Positions 43,534-56,080 of a stretch of 64,000 nucleotides of DNA are shown here, one piece after another. The notes below the pieces were generated by a model. That model had not been told where the DNA came from. It worked only from the letters and a program-made list of their open reading frames with translations, and did no database searches. The position numbers were made by a program, and so were the translations under genes. The stretch is from Torymus aiolomorphi (Eukaryota > Arthropoda > Insecta > Hymenoptera > Torymidae), in NCBI GenBank assembly GCA_036365515.1, contig CM070876.1, positions 109,154,810 through 109,218,809 on the forward strand, given 5' to 3'. Positions within the stretch are counted from its first letter, which is position 1, and each line of letters begins with the position of its first letter.

Positions 43534-45422
43534 CAGTGAAACTACATTGCATGCCGTATGCCGTATGCCGTATGCCGTCAGAAAAATAGTTGTTGTCCGA
43601 AATCTATGATATTTATAACTCTATGGTTAAAATTCCTCTATAGGATTTATAACCATACCCTAGTGGAAAAAATCCGGTGTTTTAAACTATGCCAAACATG
43701 TACCTTTCTAGTCTAAAAGTGTTCCAAACTGTTTGAAATCTGTGTCTAAGCTGTACATAAATGACAGATTTCGGACATTTGGAACCCTTTTGGCACACTT
43801 AAGGACACAGTCTGGAACATTTATGACTGTTTTAGACTCAAAAATTTTTAATAGGGTGAAATCGATTACATATTATTTTTACTCGGAATACTTTTGGTAG
43901 TAAACGGAAAACATTTGGAATACTTTCGAGAATGATTCGCATACTTTTGAATAAATTGGAACAATTTTTAATTTTCTTCTGTAAAAATATAAAAATTTTT
44001 CGTATTTTTTAAAACAATTTCGAACACTTTTTGGAACTATTTGGAACATTTTTTATCTATAATGGATTAAAAGAAAAAGTTGTCCGTGCTTTTGGAATAT
44101 TTAGAAACACTTTCTGAATACTTCTGGGGCATTTAGGAACATAAACAAATCTAAAATTTAAAAATGTTTTTAAAATATTTAAGAAATGTTAATGAAAATG
44201 GTTTAAACAAATTTAATAAATTTTCGAAAAATGTTTTAAGAATGATCAATGGTGTTTAAAAAATGTTCCAGTGATGTTTAAAAGTGTTCCAAAAAGACGT
44301 AATAACTACAAATTTAGGTGAAAAATGTATCTATAGTTTGGAACATATTTTATGTATCAAGAAACATTTTGTTTTACTTGACTAAAAATGGGCCCTGTAA
44401 ATAAAATTTTAAAAAATGTTCCAAACTGTTCCAAAAGTGTGCCGGGTCATATTGTTACGTCCGGAGACGTATTATAGATTTAGAATTTCATTCTGAAAGT
44501 TTATTCACATCAGATATTTCCTGACATATAAACGCGAGAATGCAACGCAGCATTTCGCTCAGGCATCGTACCGTAGACCATGTGACGTAGAGAGCCATCG
44601 ACCTCCAGAAGACAGTGGCGTGCAAATTTTTAACAAATCAGCATTTCACAATGCTACCACTTAAATGCTACGCGTATAAGCCGCAACCGAAAATTTCTTA
44701 ATAAAGATGATCTCAATTTATCATCTATAACCCAATTAAACCGCATAATAAAACTGCGAAATGCATCACGCAAGTCAGTCACAGCGTACAAGAAACCTGG
44801 CGAACTCCGTGTACCTCTACGACATCGAGAAGTTGAAACCGTAAGCCTTACACATCTAGTAAGCAGATTTTATAAGTTATTGAAATTGTAATCGTAAGCC
44901 TTACTCGTCTAGTAAGCAGATCGTATAAGTTATTTATAGTAAATTTATAAAAGCAAGTGTTATAGAAAAGAATTGTAATTGAAATTACAAAGCATCGATC
45001 TACCAGAAGCAAGCAGATTATATTGGTAATAAATTATTGTATTTTATATAATAAACCTACATAAAACCAATTACTACTTATTTCCACTTATTTCCGGATT
45101 TAACAATATAAAAAAAAAAGTATTCCACTAAAATATGAAAAATTAATTCAGTCTATTTTCTAAGAAATGTTTTGAAGTGGTTATTAAGTGTATCATATCG
45201 TGGTAATAAGTGTTCCAAATTGTTCCAATAGTGTTCGAAATGTCCGAAATCTGTCTTTTAAGAACACAATGGGGACACTTTCTATATATCATGGTACACT
45301 TTTGGCACATTTTTTGGTTCGAATACATTTCCACTAGGGTAGAGTTATAAATCCTATAGATTTCAGACAACAACTTTTTTTCTGACGGCATACGGCATAC
45401 GGCATGCAATGTGGATTCACTG
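43534..45422. mobile_element. Foldback element with GCCGTAT-repeat ends, carrying a solo LTR
   Basis: Ends CAGTGAAAC..ACATTGCATGCC, then tandem GCCGTAT units (three on the left, two on the right), then GTCAGAAAAA..GTTGTTGTC on both sides. TTA lies outside each end. Inner sequence is rich in TTGGAACA and TGTTCCAA motifs on opposite strands, so the arms extend inwards in degenerate form. A solo LTR is inserted at 44453-45105. About 1.23 kb without it. Superfamily not identified. Confidence 0.78.
44453..45105 (+). mobile_element. Solo LTR, family T
   Basis: 653 bp from TGTTACGTCCGGAGACG to CCGGATTTAACA, with ATAT duplicated on both sides (44449-44452 and 45106-45109). Related to 59957-60609 in reverse. 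The 4-bp duplication fits Ty3/Gypsy. Confidence 0.85.
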
Positions 45423-45931
45423 TTAAAATAATAATCCGCTGATCGTCGAGTTGATCATTGAGACATATATCCAGTAGTCATAAACCATTCTTGACCGTTC
45501 TAGGACATCAATGTCGGTAACCGAAATAGCGCCGTTGCCCAAATTAGGGTGCGATCCCATGGCGTGATCGTAAAAATTGTTTTTTTTTTTACATATTTCA
45601 GTAAAAAAATGCTTGTAGAATAAGTCCGAATTTGTTTTAAAGCATTATTTGTTTTGAGAATATATACAAAACACTGATAAAGCTTTTTATTTGTTTTTTT
45701 GTTCAAATTATATTTTTCCCCTATTATACATATTTATATATAATCTTACATTAATTTCTATTAATTTTTCTCATTCTACATACCTATAAATACTTTAAAA
45801 AATCCAAAATTAAAATTTTAACCATTAATTTAAAGATAAATAAATAATATAATTTATGAGATTTTTGATAAAAATAGAATATTTATTATAAATATATAAA
45901 AATAGAATATAAAAGTCTGGGGCCTGATTCT
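45423..45931. other. AT-rich noncoding stretch
   Basis: No gene seen. GTGCGATCCCATGGCG at 45548-45563 is identical to bases in the hairpin MITE at 36367, so an end of a related copy lies here. Confidence 0.5.
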
Positions 45932-46094
45932 CAGGGTGAATTCATATGCGGCGGAATGATCCACGCGGAACTTATTTAAGCCCGTGAGTGCGAGAGAGCC
46001 ATTCGCGGAAGAAAATTCCGCCAACCTCTCTCTCGCTCTCATAGGTTTAGACGCGTTCCGCGCGGATCATTCCGCCGTATATGAATCTACCCTC
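45932..46094. mobile_element. Hairpin MITE, copy 2
   Basis: Palindrome of about 163 bp: TTCATATGCGGCGGAATGAT mirrors ATCATTCCGCCGTATATGAA; the centre (CCCGTGAGTGCGAGAGAG and CTCTCTCGCTCTCATAGG) matches the copy at 36363. Confidence 0.75.
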
Positions 46095-49000
46095 AAGCAT
46101 CAGTGTAAACATGCTCAGCTGTCATTTCATATAACCATCTATGATATCAACACCTTTTTTATACAAAGTGTTGTTCTTAGTTTTAATTTTTTGCATTTAT
46201 GAACGGATTTTGGAGTAAGCATTTGGTGTATAATATGTTAAGGTATATTAGAAAAGTTTATAAAAGTGTAATACAAGTGTGCAGTGACAGTTGAATTAAA
46301 GTTTTAGAAATAGCTTTTTAGTACTTGAACTTTTATTGGAAACTTTATTTTTAAAATAGAAGGGATCGATACTAAAGAAAAATTAAGTATACATACTGAT
46401 TCTTACAAAAAATATTTAGTGTACAGATTCAAATTAATTTTCAAAGGAAGCGAAAGATATGTTATTGTACAGAAAAACATGGAACCTTTGATTCTGTCAG
46501 AAAGCCATCATCATTAATCATCGTTTGAATCTCACTATGATGTAATTGATATTTATATTCTGAAGTCAAAACTGTTATGCACTGCAATAAATATACATTA
46601 TTCGTATTCTCTTTATTAAGTTATAATGTTATATGTGAAAAAGAATAATGAAGGAAAAGTAAAAAAATTCACCCTATCAGATATTAGAAGAAGATCAATA
46701 AGAGTGTTGCTGCTGTAAATATTTTTTTTTAGCATTTGGCTATGGTGATACTGGCTTCGAAACATGCATTAAGGATTTTGGATTTCTCAACAGATTCTAC
46801 CAGTTACCTCAGAATATAATTACCAAATAAATAACTACTTATGTGTGAAAAAGTTTATTAAAAACATATGGATACAAAAGCACCAAGGGAACTTTATGTT
46901 TGACCACTAAACAATGCTTGACTGATTGATGCGGCTATGATTGTTGCTGCTACATGTGCTCATAGCTTACAAGTCTGAAAGATCAGGTTTTGAGGTATCA
47001 GAATATTTGTTCCAAATATATAAAAGATTTTAAGTTAGAAACAACGCTTTTTTATATTTCAGGCCAGAGAAGGAGTTACAGAAGTTATAAAGATGTATTT
47101 TGGTAATTTTATCTTTAAACTGCATATATTTTAATGAGACAGATTCTAAAATCTTAGTATTTTATATGACTATTGACTAAAAAATTGTATGTCTCTAACT
47201 TATTTGAATAAATAATTTTTGACTGTAAAAAATTATTTACTCAAATAAATTGGATACATACCACTCTTCAATCAATAATCATATAAAATATCAAGATTTT
47301 AGGACCTGCCTTATCAAAATATATGCAGTTCCTGGACCGGGAGTTGACAGCAGAGCCAAAATTCAGAAATGACCACATCTTTGCTTTATGCAGCAATGCT
47401 TTATAGTGTTTACTGTTATTATTAAATCATGCAAGTCTTTATTGTAAGAAAAATCAGTTGTTCAGTTATAGCAAATTCTTGGTAAGATTGTTTTTCAGCT
47501 CTAATGAAAACATCACTTGATATAACAGTTGAAACAGAAAGAAGTAAGAGATTTTATGCCAAAATTTAATACTTTTAATTTAAGAATTATTAAAATCGAT
47601 AATACAGTGTTTTTCATTTTAGTTGCAACCACATGTAATTCAAAACTTTATTGTTAGTTCAGAGCGAAATGACAGGACTTTGAAGGGAAAGATGGAAGAT
47701 TGTACTGCTACTGAATTTTTATTTTAAAAAAATTAATGCTGTTTACTGGGATGTGTGCTGTGAATTGCAATATGACTCATTGAATAGCGTGCAGATTCAG
47801 ACCTTAGAGTGATAAGTTTTTGAGATTATTGCAGCGTTTACATTTAACAGTATTAATATTTTCAATTTTATACCAGGTTTGTTATGAAACCAATTTTTTT
47901 TTTATTTCTTTTATAGTTATCTTATATAGTAAATTGAATGTTTTTTTTTATGTTTTAGAAATTAAATGAAAAGTAGTAAATTCAAGTGACTCGAGAGATA
48001 ATTAGCATAAATAGGAGAAATATTTGCAGATTAGTTTATTGTCTTAATTGAAATCATTTGGAATTTTTGGATATTTATTTAGATGGATACTGATGGAATT
48101 AGTACATACATAAATCAGAAAAAGAAATAACGGAAGTTTTGTATAAAAACAGTGATCAATACTTTTGATGAACTGGAAGATTACAAAAATTCAATTATTG
48201 TTACTGAAATTAATAAACTCGTTATTATAGTCAATAGTGCATATCAGATAATACCTTATTTTTAATGAGAAATGTAGAAAGCATGTGATTTATAATTTCT
48301 CAAATTTTTGTCATATCTTGTACTATTTCTAAAATAAATTGGCAAAAAATTTTCAATGAGCAAATGGTAGATAAAGTTTTAGTAGAGTATGTATACCTAT
48401 TTTTATAGTATTTGGTGATTTTGTTCGGATTGAATTTTACACATCACATTGCCAATAGATATTCATATATCAAATTAAGCATTCAACACAGTGAAATAAA
48501 GCTTTGTGTCATCGCATAAAGGTAAAAAGGATCAAGAAACCTAATAATCTATGCAGTGTTTGCACCCAATTTTACAAATTTTTATTAGATTTTATCAGAT
48601 CTTTCCAACTGGGCAAATAAATGTTTTAATTAGATATTTTTTACATAGAAAAATAGATGCCGTAACAAAAGCATGTAGTAAGATAAAAATTATTTCAGTA
48701 TTTTAATAATATTAATAAACTTTTCTTTAAACGAGTATCTAGGACTGTAAAATACGATGTAAAATTTAACAAATATTTTACCATGTAAGATATTTTCTTT
48801 AATTTGAGAATAATTATGTTATAAATTGTATTTAGATACACAAGAAGGTATTTTTTCTTCATTTTTTTATATAATTAAATTTTTATAATTTGAATTTAAA
48901 ATATCTTTTTAGATATTTTGAAAAAAGTAAAATTTGTTAATATCTACAATCATATATTATTTCATGATTTAATTTTTTTTTATAAAGATTTATTAGGTGA

Positions 49001-49113
49001 CATTTTTAATTATTAATTATTTAATTTTATTAATTATGAATATTTCAAAGTGTTGCTCGGAATATCTTACATCTTTTATAATTTCAATAATTTTTACTTT
49101 GATTAGAAGAGAC
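46095..49113. other. AT-rich noncoding stretch
   Basis: No convincing gene. The only structure seen is the inverted repeat at 47117-47333. Confidence 0.5.
47117..47333. repeat. Inverted repeat of about 217 bp
   Basis: AAACTGCATATATTTT at the left mirrors AAAATATATGCAGTT at the right; TTCTAAAATCTT and GTATTTTATATGA are mirrored further in, around an ATTATTTA centre. Confidence 0.65.
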
Positions 49114-49115
49114 GA

Positions 49116-49715
49116 CCCGGTCAAAAATATCCAGTTGGGAAATCCAACTGGATTTTCCAAGAGGGAAATCCAGCTGGGGAAGAGTGGATTCCAGCTGGAT
49201 TTTGGTGGATTTCCAGTCGGATTCCCAGTTGATGATATCAAATATTCCCACCCATTTTTAACTGGATTAAATGGAAATCCACTTATAATAAATGGGAATT
49301 CCTGGGCGAAGGCGGAAATCCATGTAAAAATCCAGTTAAATGTTGGTGGGAATCCACCTAACTTTCGCAATTCTATTAAATGGGAATCCACTCAAAATTC
49401 TACTTAATAATAAATGGGAATCCCAGCGTGACGGCGGAAATCCATGTAAAAATCCAGTTTAATATAGATGGGAATCCATCTAACTTTCGCTTTTCTATTC
49501 AATGGAAATCCAGTTAATAATGCATAGGAATCCTGTTATATCTAGGTGGGAATCCACTTAAATATCCAGTTAAAAATGGGTGGGAATATTTGGTATCATC
49601 AACTGGGAATCCGACGGGAAATCCACCAAAATCCAGCTGGAATCCACTCTTCCCCAGCTGGATTTCCCTCTTGGAAAATCCAGTTGGATTTCCCAACTGG
49701 ATATTTTTGACCGGG
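49116..49715. mobile_element. 600-bp element with long inverted ends and internal tandem repeats
   Basis: The ends CCCGGTCAAAAATATCCAG are mirrored for about 150 bp nearly without change. GA stands at both edges (2 bp). The centre has several copies of a unit of about 45-60 bp of the form ATGGGAATCCA..TAACTTTCGC..CTATT. Non-coding; the single long frame across it is a product of the repeats. Confidence 0.8.
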
Positions 49716-49717
49716 GA

Positions 49718-51870
49718 TATACATTAAAATAGATAATTTGCACAGATATTATGTATATTATATATATATACATATATATATATATAAATTTAAATAAAAT
49801 GAAATTACATACCTTACTATAGGGAGACAGTAAATTATTTAGATTAGAGGTTAAATAAATATTACTTATATTTCCATTGTTAGATTAAGAAATTCTTTTA
49901 CACGAATTCTGTTTACTCTTTATAAATTATAAGAAAAAGGTTTTTAATAAGATCGTGTAAACGTGTTGTTTGAATTCAGTTATATTTGAAAAGAAAAGAA
50001 CTTCAATAAATTCCATATTCCATTTCTATCATTTCATGGATTTGTCGGTATGTAATTATTTTATCGATGAAACAGAACGATGTAAGATGTCAGTATATTT
50101 ATTTTTACTTCTTGATAGAGGAAGTTTTTTGTTTTTATTTTGTATAATCATGGAAAATATTCATGTCTATATAATAAATATTTAGGAAATAGGAAATTAT
50201 TGTATAAGCTATTTGGATTTAATATTGTGGATGTTTGAAATCTAAAAAATTTTAGAAACTAACCTTATTTTAATTTTCGATAAGTATACATATTTATATT
50301 GATAGTTATTTTTATTAAAAGAATTTTGATTCTTTGTATTTATTTTTTCGGCTTAAGAAATTTTAAATCAAACATTTCAAATTAAAGTAGGATTTTTGAG
50401 CGGTCTTGACTGTTTTTGAACCTTTTTTCATTGATTATTTCTGTATTTTGAGATGCACATTGTTATCAGGACTTTCTGCACAGTCATCAAAAGCATTTGT
50501 TGTTAAACAATTGGTTATATGCAGTCTTATTTTAGATTGCTAATACATATAATCTTATTTCCAACAGTGTGCTGTATCAGCATGTTGGGCAATGCATTTT
50601 ATATTCTGTTATTTGACAACAATTGTATGTTATAACATTTCATAGAATATTTCCTTATGTTTTTTTATAGTTCATTTGAATATTATATTAGCAAATCAAA
50701 TAATACTTATCCTGCAACTCTTTTTTATCTTATATCTCATTAGCAAGGTTATTTTTTAGTCTAATAAATATTCAAACAGGCTGTTAAATGCGTATTTATT
50801 ATCTCTGGATTATGTAATACAGTTTTATGTTGTGTTTTTAAATTGATTTTTTTACAGGAATGATTACTCATAAGCTAAGTGTACAGAATTATCAAAGTTT
50901 AATAGATAGAGGGTGGAAACGAATTGGTGTTTATTGTTATAAATTAATGATGAAACGTATTTGTTGTCTCCTTTACACAATCAAGTAAGATGTATTCACA
51001 TTAATCGCATAATATTCTATTTTTCAATGTAATATAAAAATTTGTTAAAGATAAATTAAAACATTTGTTCATAATTTTAGATGTGAAATTTTGATTTTCA
51101 AGCTTTCTAAATCGTAAGAAAATTTTGAAGCATGTGGTAAAATTTTTTTAATAAAAATAAAAAAAAATTAATTGACAAAAGATTAAGAAAAAGCTTGTTG
51201 AATTGAATGTGATGATAATATATCTATATTATACCTATCTAAATACCTATTTAGATTTAGATAATACTCAACACATGGTATCTGTTATAAATGTTATATT
51301 TAAAAAATATATGAATTATTTAAAGAGCAGACAAAAATGCTTCTATAATGCATATTTTCTCTGTATCAGAAGAATTTTTGATAAATTAGACTCTAATTTA
51401 AACAATACTGTATCAAGTACAAGTATATAAGTAACTAGTCAGGTGAAAATATTGAAAGTTCCCTTAGTCAATCTGTGAATATTTCAACTAAAAAAAAAAT
51501 GAATGAAAATAAATTTTGACATAAGTAGGGCAACTCAGAAAAAGCAAAACTCTTGTGAATAGAGAGTAGATGAAAATTTAGATTAGATGAAAACGCAAGA
51601 AGAGATTGATTCTATTATGGAAAAGAATAACTTAAGAACTATAATAAAATTATGAAAATTAAAGCATTCGAGATTATATTTTTAAATTTTATTTAAGATG
51701 TTACACAGATTGTAAATATTATTATATGTATAAAAATATCTGTATTTCTATTAAAATTATAATCTTCGTTTAAATTTTAATCATCGTTTCAGATTTTTTG
51801 ACTGTGAAATATTTTTGGTTTTAGTAATCTATTTTGTGTTTTTAGAAATTCACATGGAAAAAAAATATTA
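49718..51870. other. AT-rich noncoding stretch
   Basis: A short (TA)n at about 49755-49785 and nothing else recognisable. The longer frames in it show no family motif. Confidence 0.5.
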
Positions 51871-51871
51871 A

Positions 51872-52247
51872 ATTATTTTTTATATTGTTTTATTACATAA
51901 ATTAATTTAAAAAAATATATATTACCTCTTTCATTATATTCTTCATTTTCCTGATAATCAAGATTTTCATGAATATTGTAATAATCATTATTATAATCAT
52001 TATGATTGTTATTATAATTGTTGTAAGGATTGTAAGGATAATTATTATAAGGATTGTTTTGATAATTATTATATCTTCGCCTGTTTATGGCTCTTCTCTG
52101 TTCTTGTTCTAATCTAATGTTATTTGTTGTATTTGTTATTAGACTTGATACGAAGAGGGCTAAATTATTTATAGCCCTGGTATACGGGTTGGCCCTGTTT
52201 TGTCTTCTATGTTGGATCCTTCTACCCTGCTGACAACCACCTATTCA
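51872..52247 (-). CDS. Unannotated Asn/Tyr-rich exon
   Basis: An open minus-strand frame of about 125 codons without an ATG, preceded by an acceptor-like TTTGAATAG/GTGG (about 52243) and holding a donor-like GAAAGAG/GTAATA at about 51927. The protein begins RRIQHRRQNRANPY, continues with NNLALFVSSLITNTTNN and EQEQRRAINRRR, then a repeat of NNYPYNPYNN type and an acidic end. I do not recognise it. The break in composition (basic helix, then low-complexity N/Y) looks like a real protein end, and the exon limits make sense only on this strand. It may belong to a transposon or a host gene. Confidence 0.4.
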
Positions 52248-52620
52248 AACCAATTCATAAAAAATTAATCGACATGAATTGGGAATCTTGATCCGCAATT
52301 TCCCGATTGCTAACAATTGCACCGATTGATCACAATAAAAACCGATTCTGACCAGAAAATTGTAGTTTTAATCGGTTTTAATCGGATTTTATTGTATTAA
52401 CAAAAAAAATGAATAACAATGTTTATTTATATTTTAAACATTTATTAATTATTTAAAATTGAATTTTATTAAGGAAATAATAATTTAAGACAAGAATAAA
52501 TGAAATAAAGAAATAAAGAAATATTCGGTGACATCGAGATTTGAACCTGGGTCCTCAGCACCAGTGATGGGATTATCGGGAGAATTCTCCCGACCGTAAT
52601 CACAGGCCGAAATGTTTGAA
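52248..52620. repeat. Noncoding stretch with ACCGATT repeats and a perfect palindrome
   Basis: 52310-52390 repeats ACCGATT and its reverse AATCGGT. TCGGGAGAATTCTCCCGA is a perfect palindrome at about 52577-52594. Confidence 0.55.
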
Positions 52621-52639
52621 TGTTGGCAGCAGCGCGACA

Positions 52640-53520
52640 CGCGAGCGAGCCGCAACGTTCCGATTTCGGATTCCTCGTCTTATCGTCTGACTTTTCAAAA
52701 CAGTGGGAAAGCGTATTAGGAGGTTAGAGTATTAATATTATTTTTGAATGTGAAAGTAATGATTCAACCAAAATTGACTGGAATTACTATTGTGAAGTGA
52801 CTGTTGTTATCGAGTAAGTATTTTGATTTACTTTTTATATTTACATATTTACATTACACTAATTTTTTTTTTCTTTTAGGAAAGTGCCACATTATTTTTT
52901 ACTAATTTATACAAATTACAACACTGTAATTAAAGATGTGATAGCTGCTGTTCGTGATGTTTTTTTGGATGAAAGTGTGGCTGAGCAAGTAGTTCTTCGA
53001 GAGTTGAAGAGATTGATGTCGATGAAGACTATTGTAGTAAATCCTGATCCTCCAGAGGCACAACCACCTGTATTAAATACTTATGCGAGTACGTCATCCA
53101 ACAAAGTGGCTTCAAAAGTAAGAGTTCATTTGTTGTTTATAGCCTTCGTCAGTTTCAATTTATAAAATAAATTACTCGCAATTTAATTTTATTATATAGG
53201 AAATATGAGTGCCAATGCTGCTAAAACACAAGCTGCATCAGGGGCGCAACAATAATTCCAAGAGCTTGTTTAGTGCTGCTTCGCCTCCAATACAACAGTA
53301 ACAAGTGTCACAGCCAGCGATATACAACCTTCTCCAATTCATCATCAAGCCCAACTGCAACCTCAGCCTCAACCTCAACAAATGACGTATCTAATAAAAT
53401 ATGTTCAACACATGCAGAGTATGCCAGTTCAACAACAAGTTTGGCAAATGCAACAGATTCAACAAGTTCAAAAAGTTGGCTGTATTGCTATGACACAAAT
53501 ACATTTATGGTAGAAAACGC
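52640..53520 (+). pseudogene. TfIIA-L: TFIIA large-subunit-like gene fragment
   Basis: Resembles the N-terminal part of transcription factor IIA alpha/beta, a basal factor that binds TBP. Exon 52880-53117 (acceptor TTTTAG, donor AAA/GTAAGA) encodes NTVIKDVIAAVRDVFLDES and AEQVVLRELKRLMS, which follow the family pattern VIEDVI..VRD.FLD..V.EQV...LK. An exon from 53200 has GNMSANAAKTQAAS, then a TAA. A Gln-rich frame (QAQLQPQPQPQQ, about 53340-53510) fits the spacer of TFIIA-L. Introns are kept, so this is a duplicated genomic piece rather than a retrocopy. The expected Trp after LK is missing and stops are present. Confidence 0.65.
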
Positions 53521-53887
53521 TATAATACAACACAAGCCATGGAAATGAATTAACTCTTAGCTAGTCTGGGAAATACAACTTCTTCAATTGGAACATTAAG
53601 TCAAAAGTTATTATTAATGTGATGTTTTTGCAAAAATTTGGAGAAGGAGCATTAATTAGGTAAGAAATGTTTTTATTGTTTTTACCGCATTTGCATCTAT
53701 CATTGCTATGATAAAATTATTCCTTAAAGTCTTCTATAATTTTATCAATTATAATTTAATATGCCAATTGACGTATAATTTATATGACAAACAGTATAGT
53801 AATTTTTGTAATGATCAAATGAGTAAATATTAACACGAATAAAAATGGATATTAAAAGTTTTTCATAAATTAATTTTCTTTTTATAG

Positions 53888-54110
53888 CAAAATTTTATAA
53901 AGCAGAATTACAGACTGGAAGTGAATATGTCAAAGCCATAAAAATGTCATGTAGCTGTTAAAAATGTATCCTTAGTCGAAGGATTAAGAGCTTGCCAGAA
54001 TCCTAATGGATCTTTTACGGCTATGGTGACTGCTTGTGAGAGTGATACGAGGTTTGTTTATTGTGCCTGCTGTGTGTCAGCTATTCTGGATGACTGGTCT
54101 AGAGTATAGA
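53888..54110 (+). pseudogene. PGGT1B: Geranylgeranyltransferase-I beta-subunit-like exon fragment
   Basis: Resembles part of the beta subunit of protein geranylgeranyltransferase type I, which lipid-modifies CaaX proteins. After an acceptor-like TTTTATAG (53880-53887), a frame at 53973-54107 reads LVEGLRACQNPNGSFTAM and DTRFVYCACCVSAILDDWS, matching the GL.ACQ..DGSF and RFVYCA.C....L.DWS blocks of this family. Only one exon-sized piece is present and it ends in TAG. Frame changes precede it. Confidence 0.75.
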
Positions 54111-54339
54111 TAAGTATACAAGTTTTATATAAAAAAAGTACAAGTAAAGTTTAAGTATAGTTACTTTGTAAAAACTTTTATTTTTACAGCGCCGTCAAGA
54201 ATTTATGGATTATTTATTTTATTTTCAATCGTATTGTTTCCTGGCATCAAACAGAGACACTTAGTATCTTAAAAAAAGATACTCGTGCCTTTCCATTGGA
54301 TCTCATAGGCCCTAGGAGCTTCTGTATTCACCAAAATAA

Positions 54340-55330
54340 AAAGAAATTGCTATTTTCATCATAAACACTGATAAAAACAATGAAAAGTTTAAACGTATAA
54401 AAGGCAAAAGAGTAGTTCAGTTAAAGTTTAAAATAAGTAACAAAAACAGAATCTTATTCATAAATGTGCGAAATATAAAAATAAGTAAAAATAGATCAAT
54501 GTGCAGTATTATCTACATGCAAGTGTACAAGTTAACGCGTGTCAACTTTAATATTCATATTAATCTGTTCGTAAATGATATTGTGATGATTATTGTGGAT
54601 GGTGCTGCTTAAGCTATAAGTGTGTTTTAGTTGAATAATTGTGGTGATTGTGTGTAAATGTAATAATAACTTTTAATTGAAGAACAATTAAAATATCGCC
54701 AAAACATGATATTGAAAATACTTTTTGCTAACAGTGTTGTATTCTTTCATAGTGTTATGGTATAAAGATTTATTTTCAATGTCTTCACAATTCTCACATA
54801 TTAAAATTGATAGTTCACCATGGTGGAAGTTTAAGTTATGTGTTACATTTTGAAAAAATATAATCTGAACAGTTTGTTGGAGTTTTTACAATGTTTGGAA
54901 GTGTTTGATATGAAAATGAACAAATTAGGTGTATGTTTAAAATTGACAATTCAGCTTGTATTTTTCAAAATACAACACATGACTTAAACTGACACTATGG
55001 TGAACTGTCAATTTTAATATGTGAGGATTGTAAATGAATCATTGAAAATAAATCTTTATACCGTAGCACTATGGAAGAATACAACATCATTAACAACAAA
55101 TATTTTCAATAACATGTTTTGCCTATATTTTAATTGTTCTTGAATAAAAAGTTATTATTACATTTACCTCAACTTAATATAAACACAAAACAGTTGTAAT
55201 AATTAACATAAATAAACTAGTTTATGTTATTTCATAAAATAAGTAAAGAGTAATTAAAATTTTCATTGTGTTCATCAGTGTTTACGATAAAGTTTGCATT
55301 TTATACGTATAATGTAGCAGTGCTTATTTT
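54340..55330. mobile_element. Foldback element of about 1 kb
   Basis: Left arm (about 54350-54870) and right arm (about 54960-55320) mirror each other: AACAATTAAAATATCGCC against the reversed GCCTATATTTTAATTGTTC, and ACACTGATAAAAACAATGAA against TTCATTGTG..CATCAGTGT. Exact ends not fixed. Confidence 0.65.
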
Positions 55331-55429
55331 GTGACTTATTTTGTAAATCTCTGATTGGCTGTTTTTTAGTGTACATACCTTAATCTAAACAAAACAAAAA
55401 TAGGGTGAGAATAGTTTTTGCTCGACAAA

Positions 55430-56080
55430 TTTTTATCTGAATCCTTTTTCAAACCCTCTTGAAAATAATTATATTCATTTTTAAATATCAAGAGCCACAA
55501 ATGATTTATATTTTTGAGAACCAGACGGCTTTGAAAACTTAATATTATTCATTCATCTCAAATTGTGGACCTAGTTACTGACCTTTGTCAAAGCATTAAA
55601 AATAGATTAAACATCAATATTCAACAGTTTTATGATAACACTTATACTTACATATCATATTTTATTTAAATATGATTCTAGTAATAAGTTTTTTCCTGCG
55701 TAATGGAATACACATTGCTAAACTGTCTGTCATAACATTGATTTTAACCCCATAGTACTAATTAATTCTTTAGGTTTTGTACACATAATAGTAGATTAAT
55801 TATGAAATTCAATTTTTAGTAGCTTATAAAATATACGAATAGAGTGTATTAGCAGTGCGAGCAGCTCCCATTGAAAAGCTAGACATATAAGTGTTATCAT
55901 AAAACTGTTGAATATAGAAGTTTAATCTATTTTCCATGCTTCGACGAAATTCAGTGACAAGGTCCATGACATATATTAGATTCATGAATAATATTAATTT
56001 CTCAAATTCTCAAGTTTTCATTATTGGTGTCTCTTGATATTTAAAAATAAATAGAGGGTATTGTATAAACAGATTGTATA
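55430..56080. mobile_element. Second foldback element, about 650 bp
   Basis: CAACAGTTTTATGATAACAC at about 55623 is mirrored by GTGTTATCATAAAACTGTTG at about 55891; the arms extend to TTAAATATCAAGAG/CTCTTGATATTTAA. Ends not fixed. Confidence 0.65.

Noticed and set aside
45143..45409. Minus frame of 88 codons with Cys residues
   Set aside because: Lies within the foldback arm made of TTGGAACA motifs; no splice or family support.
49000..49400. Long frames over the foldback element
   Set aside because: Open on both strands because of repeat structure; no domain.
52530..52575. tRNA-like T arm on minus (GGTTCAAATC with GTGTCACC-like end)
   Set aside because: No matching 5' acceptor, D arm or anticodon arm upstream; may be a chance or a tRNA-derived remnant.
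54180..54350. Further exon of the transferase
   Set aside because: Text such as FMDYLFYFQSYCFL after an acceptor-like CAG is suggestive but too short and without a family motif.
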